From positions 62,001 to 126,000 of the forward strand of contig NZ_CADEAK010000002.1 in NCBI RefSeq assembly GCF_902825225.1: DNA of 64,000 nucleotides, given 5' to 3'. Each line of letters starts with the position of its first letter. The first letter of the stretch is position 1. Below the pieces are notes generated by a model, which saw only the letters and a list, made by a program, of their open reading frames with translations, searched no databases and was not told where the DNA came from. This DNA comes from Bartonella vinsonii subsp. berkhoffii ATCC 51672. GTDB lineage: Bacteria > Pseudomonadota > Alphaproteobacteria > Rhizobiales > Rhizobiaceae. A program made the translations under genes and the position numbers. Positions 9,261 through 16,973 of the stretch are shown here, in pieces.

Positions 9261-9387
9261 AAGAGCAACTTATATAATAAGTTATCGTTTAAACCAAAAG
9301 AGTATTGAAAAATTTATGGACAACAGAGTGTGGATATATAATAATGATAGCATCTAAAATGGGGGAAAATGGAAAGGAAATACTATC

Positions 9388-9579
9388 ATGAAAAGTACCC
9401 TTTCTCCGTTCTTCTCAGAGTTTGAAACCATTGAACAGGAAAACAGCTATACTACGTGGTTCCGTGAAAAAGCAGCAATGAGCCTTGCAAATCCATACCC
9501 TGCACTTGCACATGATGAAGTTATGGCTGAAATGGAAACTATCATAGAACAGCTTGAAGCTGAACAGAAGAAATTCTAA
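9388..9579 (+). CDS. Antitoxin of a RelB/ParD-like stability module
   Basis: This 63-residue acidic protein fits the small stability-determinant antitoxins that precede ParE/RelE-type toxins: FSEFETIEQENSYTTWFREK followed by HDEVMAEMETIIEQLEAEQK. It overlaps the toxin start by one base (TAATG), the usual coupling in such pairs. The antitoxin frame is intact, while the toxin is frameshifted. Confidence 0.78.
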   Translation: MKSTLSPFFSEFETIEQENSYTTWFREKAAMSLANPYPALAHDEVMAEMETIIEQLEAEQKKF

Positions 9580-9868
9580 TGCTACCAGTTGTCTGGTTGC
9601 CTTCGGCGCGCGATGATTTACCTCAAATTTTAACTTACATTGCGCAGGAAAATCCGCCTGCTGCTGCGCGGCAAATGAAAAAACTTCGGAAGCTTGTATC
9701 CTACCATTGTCCGAACATCCGTACCTGTATCGCCAAAATGAGAGGGTGCTAGGATTGCGAGAAATCATAGCGCATCCGAACTATCTCATATTGTACCGAG
9801 TAACGGCAAGGAAAATTGAAATTGTTACCGTAGCACACGCCCACCGTGAATTTCCACTCTCCTGTTGA
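9579..9868 (+). pseudogene. ParE/RelE-type toxin, frameshifted
   Basis: The first frame gives VVWLPSARDDLPQILTYIAQ and the rest of a ParE-like N-terminus through KKLRKLV, then reaches a stop at 9752 after 57 residues. The family C-terminus continues in another frame: LSEHPYLYRQNERVLGLREI, then ILYRVTARKIEIVTVAHAHR, ending at 9868. A single indel near 9700 separates them. ParE toxins poison DNA gyrase and RelE toxins cut mRNA; this copy should be inactive, leaving an orphan antitoxin. Confidence 0.82.
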
Positions 9869-9906
9869 TTTAATTGCAAAACACATCACCTCTCCGTTTT
9901 AAGAAA

Positions 9907-9966
9907 CTATAAATTACAGAAACTTTTTTCATTTTCATTGTGAATTTTCTGAAATTCCTTTATGAC
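9907..9966 (+). promoter_or_regulatory. Conserved palindrome and promoter of leader unit 2
   Basis: The palindrome has one change here (CTATAAATTACAG, 9907-9919). The promoter is -35 TTGTGA (9938-9943), a 17-base spacer and -10 TATGAC (9961-9966), identical in geometry to units 1 and 4. Confidence 0.58.
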
Positions 9967-9973
9967 TGTAAAG

Positions 9974-10187
9974 GTGATTTTGGTCGTATACGCAACAACC
10001 AATAGGGAGCTAAAACCCCTAAGCTCTAGCGTAAAATGAACCCACTCTGTGGGTATCCCCGGATTCTCGGAGTTTTTGCTATGTCCAGGTTCTCTAAGCA
10101 CTAAAAGCAAAAAACTGACTAGAGCTCAGTACTTGTTACTCCCGAAATACCAATACGAGGCCGCTCGCAACCGGTGGGGGGCATAAA
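9974..10187 (+). ncRNA. Brt-like structured leader RNA, unit 2
   Basis: This leader is homologous to that of unit 1 along its whole length. The hairpin ACCCAC-TCT-GTGGGT replaces the CCGC-TTT-GCGG of unit 1 with compensating changes, and CGAG-GCCG-CTCG replaces the GCGAG hairpin. The alternative 10-base pairing of units 1 and 4 is weakened here (ATTCTCGGAG against CTCCCGAAAT), so the switch, if real, may be impaired. The region ends in the same GGTGGGGGGC ribosome site. Confidence 0.7.
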
Positions 10188-10544
10188 ATGCAAGCCAAAA
10201 ATCTTTTTCACGATATTTTTAGGCAAAAAATTCGTTTTAAACGAAGAATGTTGAAAATGTCTCAAAAAGAATTAGGGAACCACTTGAGGGTAAGCGCGCA
10301 ACAAATTCAAAAATATGAAACAGGATTAAATCATATAAGCGCTGGACGTTTGAACGAAATTGCCAATATTTTCCACGTGCCACTTTCCTTTTTTTACGTG
10401 GAGGTCATCACAAAACAACAGCCCCCATACCATCATGATGAAATCATCTGGAGCGAAGAAGAATACCTGCTTTTAAAAAGCTTTAGAGTTCTGAATTCTG
10501 TCAAACAAAAAGCAATTTTACAATTAATCTCTGATCAGAAGTGA
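10188..10544 (+). CDS. XRE-family regulator (Trp-like), unit 2, intact
   Basis: This 118-residue helix-turn-helix protein is nearly identical to unit 1. A three-base in-frame deletion turns DIFIGKKIR into DIFRQKIR just before the DNA-binding domain. The 7-T tract is intact, so the conserved C-terminal part (EEYLLLKSFRVLNSVKQKAI) is read. It follows its own leader and is immediately followed by a fragment of the ThiE-like gene. Confidence 0.87.
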   Translation: MQAKNLFHDIFRQKIRFKRRMLKMSQKELGNHLRVSAQQIQKYETGLNHISAGRLNEIANIFHVPLSFFYVEVITKQQPPYHHDEIIWSEEEYLLLKSFRVLNSVKQKAILQLISDQK

Positions 10545-10598
10545 AACTTCAAATAAGCATGGGAAAACACTCCCCTCTCCACTCATAAGCATTCCATA

Positions 10599-10672
10599 GA
10601 AGAAAGCATTTTTGCCCATCCTTTGATCATGCTTGAAATGACGAAGAAAAAATGTCAAAATCCCCACTCGTA
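10599..10672 (+). pseudogene. Second duplicated 3' fragment of the ThiE-like gene
   Basis: GAAGAAAGCATTTTTGCCCA and the following bases, including a counterpart of LEMMKEKCKN, match the last 25 codons of the gene at about 7840-7905, with small deletions. With the fragment at 8004 it brackets the accessory segment containing the decayed gene, the toxin-antitoxin pair and unit 2. Confidence 0.8.
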
Positions 10673-10689
10673 ATGGGGAGAGAGCATCT

Positions 10690-11742
10690 ATGATAAAAAA
10701 AAGCACGATAAAAAGAAGCTTTTTCATCCTGATAGTGGTTTGGCTTGCAACCATTGTTGAAAGCTCTGCTAACCTCACCGAAGAATCCTCAAATCTTGAA
10801 CATTCCCTCAATACCATCCAAGAATCTTCAGAGACAAAAGAACCGTTCCAGCCCCTACAAGCAGGACAATATGATCAAGCCTATGACTATTACATCCAAG
10901 GCTATTATTTGAAAGCTTTTCGTGAAGCATTAAGACGTGCGGAGCAAAATGATCCTTTTGCACAAACGCTTCTTGCGCGCATTTATATGGAAGGATGCGC
11001 TGTTCCTATTGATGGCGCGCGCGCCGCTTTGTGGTATGGACGTGCCGCAAAACAAGGGGAACCACAAGCGCAATTGCGTTATGGTCTTATGTTATTTGAT
11101 GGTCATTTTATTGCACAAAATCAAGAACTTGGCGGACATTTTATTCAAAAAGCCGTAGAGGCTGGTGTAAAAGAAGCCTATTTTTATTATGGACAAATGC
11201 TTCTCTACAAAGCCTCTCGTGAAAAGCAGGCTCTTCCTGGTGTTTCCTCACAAAACCGTGAAAGTGAAGCAAATGAACAAGCTTTAAAATGGTTCTTAAA
11301 AGGCGCTGCCCTTGGTGATGCTAATGCTGCTTTTGCCGCCGCAAAAATACTTGCCACCGGCACATTAACACGGCCAAAGGATGACCGTAATGCACGCAAA
11401 CTCATGGAAGCTGCTGCGCAAAACAAACATTTTGGAGCGCAAATTCTTTTGGCACAATGGCTTGTGCAAGGGCGTGGAGGAGAAACCGATTTTCAACGTG
11501 CTTTCCGTTTGCTTCTCAGTAATGCGCATGACATGATCCCTCCAGCACAGATTTCTCTTGCAAGGCTTTATCGGGATGGAATAGGCACAAAAGGCGATAT
11601 CATCACGGCTGCCGCGTGGTATATACTTGCCAAGCAAGCGAAAATGGAAGCGCCTGACCTTGAAATGATGCTCCAAGGGATGAACAAGACACAATTGGAA
11701 AAAGCGCAAAAAGAAGCAATAAAGCTCCTTCCTATTTTTTAA
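10690..11742 (+). CDS. Exported Sel1-repeat protein
   Basis: This 350-residue protein has an N-terminal hydrophobic stretch (SFFILIVVWLATIVESSA) that looks like a signal peptide. At least five Sel1/TPR-like repeats follow, for example AQTLLARIYMEGCAVPIDGA, AQLRYGLMLFDGHF and AQISLARLYRDGIGTKGD. Sel1 proteins mediate protein contacts; in Rhizobiales the periplasmic ExoR is of this type, but I see no specific match. Originally it may have followed the ThiE-like gene directly, before the accessory segment arose. Confidence 0.85.
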   Translation: MIKKSTIKRSFFILIVVWLATIVESSANLTEESSNLEHSLNTIQESSETKEPFQPLQAGQYDQAYDYYIQGYYLKAFREALRRAEQNDPFAQTLLARIYMEGCAVPIDGARAALWYGRAAKQGEPQAQLRYGLMLFDGHFIAQNQELGGHFIQKAVEAGVKEAYFYYGQMLLYKASREKQALPGVSSQNRESEANEQALKWFLKGAALGDANAAFAAAKILATGTLTRPKDDRNARKLMEAAAQNKHFGAQILLAQWLVQGRGGETDFQRAFRLLLSNAHDMIPPAQISLARLYRDGIGTKGDIITAAAWYILAKQAKMEAPDLEMMLQGMNKTQLEKAQKEAIKLLPIF

Positions 11743-11789
11743 GAAATCTCTAAGAACAATGCTGTTTTTTTACTTCCAAGAGATAAAAT

Positions 11790-11918
11790 TTATAGAAATT
11801 CCGAGAGTTTTTGCTATGTTCAGGTGCTTTAAGCATTAAAAGCAAAAAAGCTGATTCGAATTCAGTATTTTCAAGCTCCCAGAATACGCATAAGAGGATG
11901 CTCGCAACCGGCGTGGAA
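11790..11918 (+). ncRNA. Truncated Brt-like leader, unit 3
   Basis: Only the 3' half of the leader remains, from AATTCCGAGAGTTTTTGCTA onward. The palindrome, the promoter and the first two hairpins are absent; the left boundary lies about 50 bases after the Sel1 gene. The possible downstream partner (CTCCCAGAAT) has mismatches. The ribosome site has decayed from GGTGGGGGGC to GGCGTGGAA. Confidence 0.65.
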
Positions 11919-12285
11919 ATGCAAACACAAGATCTTTATAACGACATGTTCATAGGCAAAAAAATTCGTTTTAGGCAAAAAATGTTGAAAATGTTTCAGA
12001 AAGAATTAGGGCGCCATTTAGGTGTAAGCTCTCAACAAATTCAAAAATATGAAACAGGATTAAATCGTGTAAGTACTAAGCATTTGAAGGAAATTTCTGA
12101 GAGATTCGATACCCCACTTTCTTTTTTTACGCGAATATCCTCACAAAACAAGAACCTCCATACCATCATGATGAAATCATCTCGAGCAAACAAGAATATC
12201 TGCTTTTAAAAAGCTTTAGAGTTTTAAATGCTGTCAAAAAAAAAGCCATCCTACAGCTCATCGCTGATCAGAATGAGAACTTTTA
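11919..12285 (+). pseudogene. XRE-family regulator (Trp-like), unit 3, frameshifted
   Basis: From 11919 a 96-residue frame reads the helix-turn-helix domain (KELGRHLGVSSQQIQKYETG) and then leaves frame at the T tract near 12120-12127, where one base is missing relative to units 1 and 2. The normal C-terminal coding text (counterpart of EYLLLKSFRVLN) continues in the other frame to about 12285. A truncated DNA-binding protein could still be made, but the promoter is gone. Confidence 0.82.
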
Positions 12286-12604
12286 ACATCATGATATAGG
12301 GAGGCGCTACACTCTCTGTTCTTGACTTGCCTCACACACCTCAAAGGACAAAAATCCCTTCCCTATCCAGTTGGTAAACAATCCGTCTTCTCAGAACAGC
12401 ACTCTTTTAGCTTCCCATTTCATGTGGTGCATTTTACAAAATTATCCAGCCAAGCTCCCCCTTAAATATTCACCACACATTCTCATAAAAACATCACATG
12501 TTCAAAGTCTTATGCCTTATAGTACCACACCTCAAACGATAGTATTTTACAATAAACAGGATAAGCATTCATGCGTATTTTAAAAAGGTAGCCTTCAAAA
12601 AGCA
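12286..12604. repeat. Spacer after unit 3, duplicated after the unit 5 remnant
   Basis: There is no convincing gene here. The part at about 12455-12575 (around ATTCTCATAAAAACATC and ATTTTACAATAAACAGGATA) recurs in diverged form at about 13958-14095 behind the decayed unit 5. The regulator and its downstream flank were therefore duplicated together. Confidence 0.65.
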
Positions 12605-12781
12605 ATGCTTGAAAATTTATTTGGTCGATCTGAAACAGCGCCTAAAGCATCATTTTATAATGGTGATGGAGGACGTGATCTTAACATGCAAACACAAAAA
12701 TTGCTTTTTATCGCAATCATAAAAAGCAGCAGTTTATTAAACTATACACCGCAAGAAACATTTCAAGCAGCCTTAAATTAA
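12605..12781 (+). CDS. Small hypothetical protein or gene remnant
   Basis: A 58-codon frame begins MLENLFGRSETAPKASFYNG and ends after TPQETFQAALN. It contains a short hydrophobic patch (KLLFIAIIKSSSLL). No strong ribosome site precedes it, and coding-like text extends upstream to a stop, so it may be the rest of a larger gene. I do not recognise it. Confidence 0.35.
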   Translation: MLENLFGRSETAPKASFYNGDGGRDLNMQTQKLLFIAIIKSSSLLNYTPQETFQAALN

Positions 12782-12919
12782 AGCTGTGGCTATTATTCAT
12801 TGATTAATTACCGCTTGATTGAAACCCGATATGTTGTTAGTGTAGTTATGAGTAGAGTTGCTCTTATTTCTGGAATAGAAACTTCTCAGAAGAGCCTAGC
12901 AAGAGTAAGGGGGATTAAG

Positions 12920-13318
12920 ATGTTAAAATACTTATTACTGCCACCGGTTGTGTTGGTAGCGGGTTGCGCATCTTTAGGAGGTTATTCATCAAATTATGTT
13001 GATCAAAATCTTACGAAGCGTCAGGCAAAATTAGTCGCTAACGATTTTATTGGCAATATAAAAAGATCTTTACCACCAGCTACAACCACACTTCTTATAA
13101 AGAAAAATGATACAGTAGAAAATTTTACTCCTTTATTTATCAATCTGTTGCGACAAAATGGATATAATGTAATCTATATAGATCAACCTCAAAAGCAGAA
13201 AAACATGGGCGTAAATTTGAGTTATAGAATACGATTAAATAGTAGAGCTATAGTATCTCTTCTTCAGTATAATGTTGCCGGAGAGCCACGTGCTTATATA
13301 AGTACTCGTCCTAGATGA
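12920..13318 (+). CDS. Lipoprotein resembling conjugal transfer protein TrbH
   Basis: This 132-residue protein starts after a good ribosome site (AAGGGGGATTAAG). It has a lipoprotein signal with the lipobox VLVAGC at residues 11-16. The body (SSNYVDQNLTKRQAKLVAND, LPPATTTLLI, LLRQNGYNVIYID) resembles small TrbH-type lipoproteins of Trb/VirB-like conjugation systems. No other trb gene is visible, so it is an orphan, presumably left by an integrated conjugative element. The family call is moderate and the lipoprotein call is firm. Confidence 0.55.
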   Translation: MLKYLLLPPVVLVAGCASLGGYSSNYVDQNLTKRQAKLVANDFIGNIKRSLPPATTTLLIKKNDTVENFTPLFINLLRQNGYNVIYIDQPQKQKNMGVNLSYRIRLNSRAIVSLLQYNVAGEPRAYISTRPR

Positions 13319-13514
13319 ACCGGCTATTTAATGTGAACGTTATCTATATTTTAAACGTCAAGACTTAAAAGTTCTTGCGAAAAGCAAAAAGATTTGCACC
13401 TCAATAAAAACCCTCATTTTAGCCAGAGCGGATAAATTTTATTATATATTGTAACAATACAAAATAATGTAAATTACGGCTTTAAGACTTAAGGAAAGAA
13501 GAGTACTAAAAACA
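13319..13514. other. AT-rich spacer
   Basis: About 195 bases after the TrbH-like gene with no coding text or clear signal that I can identify. Confidence 0.4.
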
Positions 13515-13646
13515 ATGAAAAATGCTCCACACCCTAGCGAATTATTATGTGAAGATGTAGATGCAAAACTTGGCTTATCTGTGATTGAAGCAGCTGAATA
13601 GCTTTCTATTGTAGCATTTTCTAGGATATTGGTAAAATCCTCATAA
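13515..13646 (+). pseudogene. HigA-type antitoxin remnant
   Basis: The start MKNAPHPSELLCEDVDAKLG and the following LSVIEAAE match the N-terminus of HigA-like XRE antitoxins. A TAG at 13599 interrupts it, after which LSIVAFSRIL continues the helix-turn-helix in the same frame before another stop at 13646. The text then switches abruptly to a fragment of the Trp-like regulator. No HigB toxin gene is present in front of it. Confidence 0.7.
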
Positions 13647-13909
13647 CGACATTTTCATTGACAAGTTCATTGGCAAAAAAATTACTTCAGATGAAAAAAG
13701 CTTAAATCGTGGCAGCGCAGGGCACTTAAAAGAAATTGCCTATATTTTGAATGTTCCGCTTGTCTTTTTTATGCTGGTCTCTTAACAAAACAATAACCTC
13801 CTGATGAAATCACATCAAGCATAAGGAATACCTGCTGCTCAAAAGATTTTAGAGTTCTAACCTCGATGAAACAAAGAGCCATTGTAACACTGATCTCTGA
13901 TTAAAATGC
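13647..13909 (+). pseudogene. XRE-family regulator (Trp-like), unit 5, remnant
   Basis: Pieces of the regulator are recognisable: a counterpart of DIFIGKKI near 13650-13680, then a jump over the DNA-binding domain to LNRGSAGHLKEIAYILNVPL. A 6-T tract near 13774 puts the frame out at the same point as units 3 and 4. The C-terminal text (LKRF-RVL, KQRAIVTLISD) follows with further indels. The leader and promoter are absent. Confidence 0.78.
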
Positions 13910-14205
13910 AAGTTAACATTATACGATAGTACACACCAAGCTCTATCACATGAGACACTATAACAAACTCCGTCCTCAAATATTCATCACATATTCTCAT
14001 AAAAACATCTCATGGTTTTACGGAACTTATATCATCTTCATCAATTATATCATTGCCATCAATTATGATATTTTACAACACAACGGGATAAATTCCCCCA
14101 AAAATTCTAAAAATTTTGTGCAAATTTTTAAAAAGCTTGCGTCTGAGCACTTTTTATGGTCTTGCAAAGAACTGAAAAGCAAAAATACATAAAGGTCCTT
14201 TTTAC
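13910..14205. repeat. Spacer containing the second copy of the unit 3 flank
   Basis: Bases 13958-14095 are a diverged copy of 12455-12575. The plus-strand frame across 13950-14192 is lysine- and asparagine-rich with no family signal and is not called. Confidence 0.5.
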
Positions 14206-14349
14206 TTAAGCTTTTCTCTTTGCCAAAAACATGAGAAAGCCCATGAAGAGCACACAGGACCATGAGAGAGCTGCAAAGCTAATCAAAGGGATTTGAGCCT
14301 GAAAATAACAAAAGAGCTTACTGTTAAAGGCAGCAAAGAAAAGCGCCAT
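14206..14349 (-). CDS. Possible small membrane protein
   Basis: A 47-codon frame ([20 protein letters not shown], then [20 protein letters not shown] and a basic tail AKRKA) would form two short membrane helices. It is divergent from efp with no strong ribosome site. It may be a real small inner-membrane protein or chance. Confidence 0.3.
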   Translation of the reverse strand: MALFFAAFNSKLFCYFQAQIPLISFAALSWSCVLFMGFLMFLAKRKA

Positions 14350-14398
14350 AAAGACAACAAGAGAGTTCTTTTTGCAAGAATGGAATTGGATAGAAACG

Positions 14399-14971
14399 AT
14401 GAAAATTAATGGCAATGAAATTCGTCCTGGCAATGTAATCGAGCACCAAGGAAGCTTATGGGTTGCTGTGAAATGCAATGCTGTAAAACCAGGAAAAGGT
14501 GGTGCCTTTAATCAAGTTGAAATGAAAAATTTGATTGATGGTACAAAACTCAATGAACGCTTTCGTGCTGCTGAAACAGTTGAACGCGTGCGCCTTGAAC
14601 AAAAAGATTTTATTTTCCTTTATGAACAAGGGGATGCTTTAGTCTTTATGGATTCGCAATCCTATGAACAACTTGAATTGCAGAAAGACTTTGTTGGTGA
14701 GCGCGCTGCTTTTCTCCAAGATGGGATGACTGTTACCGTTGAACTTTATCAAGAAAAGCCCATTGGCATATCGCTTCCAGATCAAGTCACTGTAACGATT
14801 GCAGAAGCAGATCCTGCTATCAAAGGGCAAACGGTCACATCCTCTTATAAGCCTGCCATCCTTGAAAATGGTATGCGGATTCTTGTACCACCTTTTATTA
14901 ATGCCGGTGAACGTATCATTGTCGACACCAACGAATTGATCTATTTGCGTCGTACGAATGAAAAAGGATAA
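14399..14971 (+). CDS. efp: Elongation factor P
   Basis: This 190-residue protein relieves ribosome stalling at polyproline stretches. The N-terminal KOW-like domain begins [18 protein letters not shown]. The loop KPGKGGAF carries Lys33, the position modified by EpmA in some bacteria. Two OB domains follow, ending near [17 protein letters not shown]. The start at 14399 gives the normal family length; an in-frame upstream ATG at 14372 would add nine unrelated residues. suhB follows after 15 bases. Confidence 0.96.
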   Translation: MKINGNEIRPGNVIEHQGSLWVAVKCNAVKPGKGGAFNQVEMKNLIDGTKLNERFRAAETVERVRLEQKDFIFLYEQGDALVFMDSQSYEQLELQKDFVGERAAFLQDGMTVTVELYQEKPIGISLPDQVTVTIAEADPAIKGQTVTSSYKPAILENGMRILVPPFINAGERIIVDTNELIYLRRTNEKG

Positions 14972-14986
14972 ATAAAGGAAGAACAG

Positions 14987-15778
14987 ATGGCCCATTCTGC
15001 AATCATGAATGTCATGGTGCAAGCCGCAATGAAAGCTGGACGCTCTCTGGTGCGCGATTACGGTGAAGTGCAAAATTTGCAAGTGTCTTTGAAAGGACCA
15101 GCAGATTATGTAAGCCAAGCAGATCGCAAAGCAGAAAAAATTATCTTCAATGAATTAAGCAAAGCACGGCCCAAATTTGGTTTTCTGATGGAAGAATCTG
15201 AAGAAATTATTGGAGAAGATTCACAACATCGTTTTATTGTTGATCCATTGGATGGCACAACAAATTTTCTTCATGGCATTCCTTTTTTTGCTGTTTCCAT
15301 TGCCTTAGAAAGTCAGGGGAAAATTGTTGCTTCTGTCATTTATAATCCCGTGAGTGATGAACTCTTTACCGCTGAACGCGGTGGTGGTGCTTTTTTTAAT
15401 GACCGGCGCTGTCGTGTTTCCGCACGCCGCCGATTAGAAGATTGTGTCATTGCAACGGGCATGCCCCATTTTGGACGCTCAAATCATGGAGCATATCTTA
15501 TTGAATTGCGCAATGTAATGGCGGAAGTTTCTGGACTTCGCCGTTTTGGCGCTTCTGCTCTTGATTTAGCGTATGTCGCTGCTGGTAGAACAGATGGATT
15601 TTGGGAAAACAATTTGCAAATTTGGGATATGGCTGCTGGAATATTATTGGTTCGCGAAGCAGGTGGTTTTGTTACCGATAAAGACGGAGGTGACGCTATC
15701 TTTCGCAAAAAAAATATCATCGCGGGCAATGAACGCATTCGCCTCAAATTGGAAGAAGCCCTCAAAAAAGGCATTTAA
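14987..15778 (+). CDS. suhB: Inositol-1-monophosphatase family enzyme
   Basis: This 263-residue, Mg-dependent phosphatase has the family motifs: MEESEEI (metal ligand Glu), VDPLDGTTNFLHGIPFF (central metal site) and IWDMAAGILLVREAGG near the C-terminus. The length is normal. Members dephosphorylate inositol phosphates; bacterial SuhB also associates with ribosomal RNA transcription complexes. It sits 15 bases after efp and is probably co-transcribed. A decayed copy of its 3' end lies downstream at 15844. Confidence 0.92.
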   Translation: MAHSAIMNVMVQAAMKAGRSLVRDYGEVQNLQVSLKGPADYVSQADRKAEKIIFNELSKARPKFGFLMEESEEIIGEDSQHRFIVDPLDGTTNFLHGIPFFAVSIALESQGKIVASVIYNPVSDELFTAERGGGAFFNDRRCRVSARRRLEDCVIATGMPHFGRSNHGAYLIELRNVMAEVSGLRRFGASALDLAYVAAGRTDGFWENNLQIWDMAAGILLVREAGGFVTDKDGGDAIFRKKNIIAGNERIRLKLEEALKKGI

Positions 15779-15843
15779 GCCTCAAAAGAAAAGTCTCCCT
15801 AAAGGCAATATTTGAGAACATCACTCTCCACTTTCTAAACCAG

Positions 15844-15982
15844 CATATTGCTAGTTCGCAAAGCTAGTGATTTTGAAACGGATAAAGCAGGCAAAAACAC
15901 TCTATTTCGCAAAAAATATCATCACAGATAATAAATACATTCCCATGAAACGGGAAAAAAAACACCTCAACAAGGCATTTCT
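15844..15982 (+). pseudogene. Duplicated 3' fragment of suhB
   Basis: Text starting with ATATTGCTAGTTCGCAAAGC matches suhB from about 15640 (ILLVREAGGFVTDK) and continues through the counterparts of FRKKNII and KKGI to about 15982, with several indels. It lies 65 bases after the intact stop and starts the accessory stretch that runs to 18045. Confidence 0.85.
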
Positions 15983-16295
15983 CTCTCAGATATTCGCCCC
16001 CTCTATCCTATACTGTCCATAATAATATTTCCCCCCCATTTCAATCCAAACAGTCTGGCACACCAGATTTGCAATCCTTTTAAAAGCCCCCAATTTTGCT
16101 AAAGCTATGATTGAAGCAACCAAGCCCGCTACCTTTCTCTCATCTTTCTGCAACACCATCAAAAAACCATCCCCCACGCACATCTTAAAGCCCCCCCTTG
16201 CGTTTTACTCTCAACATTCCTCAATATTTTTCACCAAAACACGCGAGAAACTCCAATAAATTACTGGATTTCTACGATCATTCCACACATTATAA
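15983..16295. other. Spacer without a recognised gene
   Basis: About 310 bases with runs of C and T. The minus-strand frame at 15986-16183 shows no family features. Nothing further is identified. Confidence 0.4.
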
Positions 16296-16973
16296 TCATT
16301 GAAAATACTTTATCAAATAGGAACGAGATTCGTGACAACGAAAATATTGATCGCTAAGAATCGCTGCTTCTATTTTACTCGCAAACTGTTCTTGTTCTTT
16401 TTTGATAGTTTCTTTCAGTGCCTCCACCTTTTCATCACCAAAAATAATTTTTAGCTTTTCTATTCCTACAAGACTCTCCCAAAAGCTTAACCGATCATAA
16501 CATTCCTTATTTGCTACCTTCATCCATTCTATAACTCCCAATTTATAAGCTTCTTCAAATGTTGGAGACTCCTGATCAAAGCACAAACCTTTTTTATCCT
16601 CTTTATCTCTCTTTTTATACTCATTGAGTTTGTACTCAACTGTCCAATAACAACAATCAAAGTCAAAGGCAATATAGCCTTCTTTCATTGCATCAATAAG
16701 CCTTTTATAGTAAATAAAAGTTTCTCTTGCCGCTTTATAATCGTTGGAAATATCATACAATAATCATAAAAGCTCTCTTTTACAAATGCATAGTACCTCA
16801 CAACTACTAGGCATAGAACCAAATCCTCCTATTATCTCTTTTAGCGTTTCATATTCTGTATATTTAGTTATATCTTCAAAGTAGATTTCTAAGGATGCTA
16901 AATCACGATAGTGCCCTGAAGCCTTATCTTTTTATTGCTGTTCGTACAGCGCCATAATCATATCATCAACCAT
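16296..16973 (-). pseudogene. Decayed hypothetical gene (226 codons, two internal stops)
   Basis: One frame runs from an ATG at 16973 to the stop at 16296 and is broken by a TAA near codon 14 and a TGA near codon 72. The coding text is coherent across both: DKASGHYRDLASLEIYFEDI before the second stop, then SNDYKAARETFIYYKRLIDA and the charged, helical remainder. A TTG start at 16760 could give a 154-residue product from the distal part. I recognise no family. The ATG overlaps the end of the next upstream gene by 16 bases, so the two formed an operon. Confidence 0.6.

Noticed and set aside
7914-10690. Intact insertion sequence or integrase-bearing island
   Set aside because: No transposase or integrase text is found in the accessory stretches, and the boundary repeats are gene fragments with no terminal inverted repeats.
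12371-12583. 70-codon plus-strand frame
   Set aside because: It lies within the same duplicated flank; its sibling copy does not keep the frame.
13950-14192. 80-codon plus-strand frame
   Set aside because: It lies in a duplicated non-coding flank of the regulator units and has no ribosome site or family signal.
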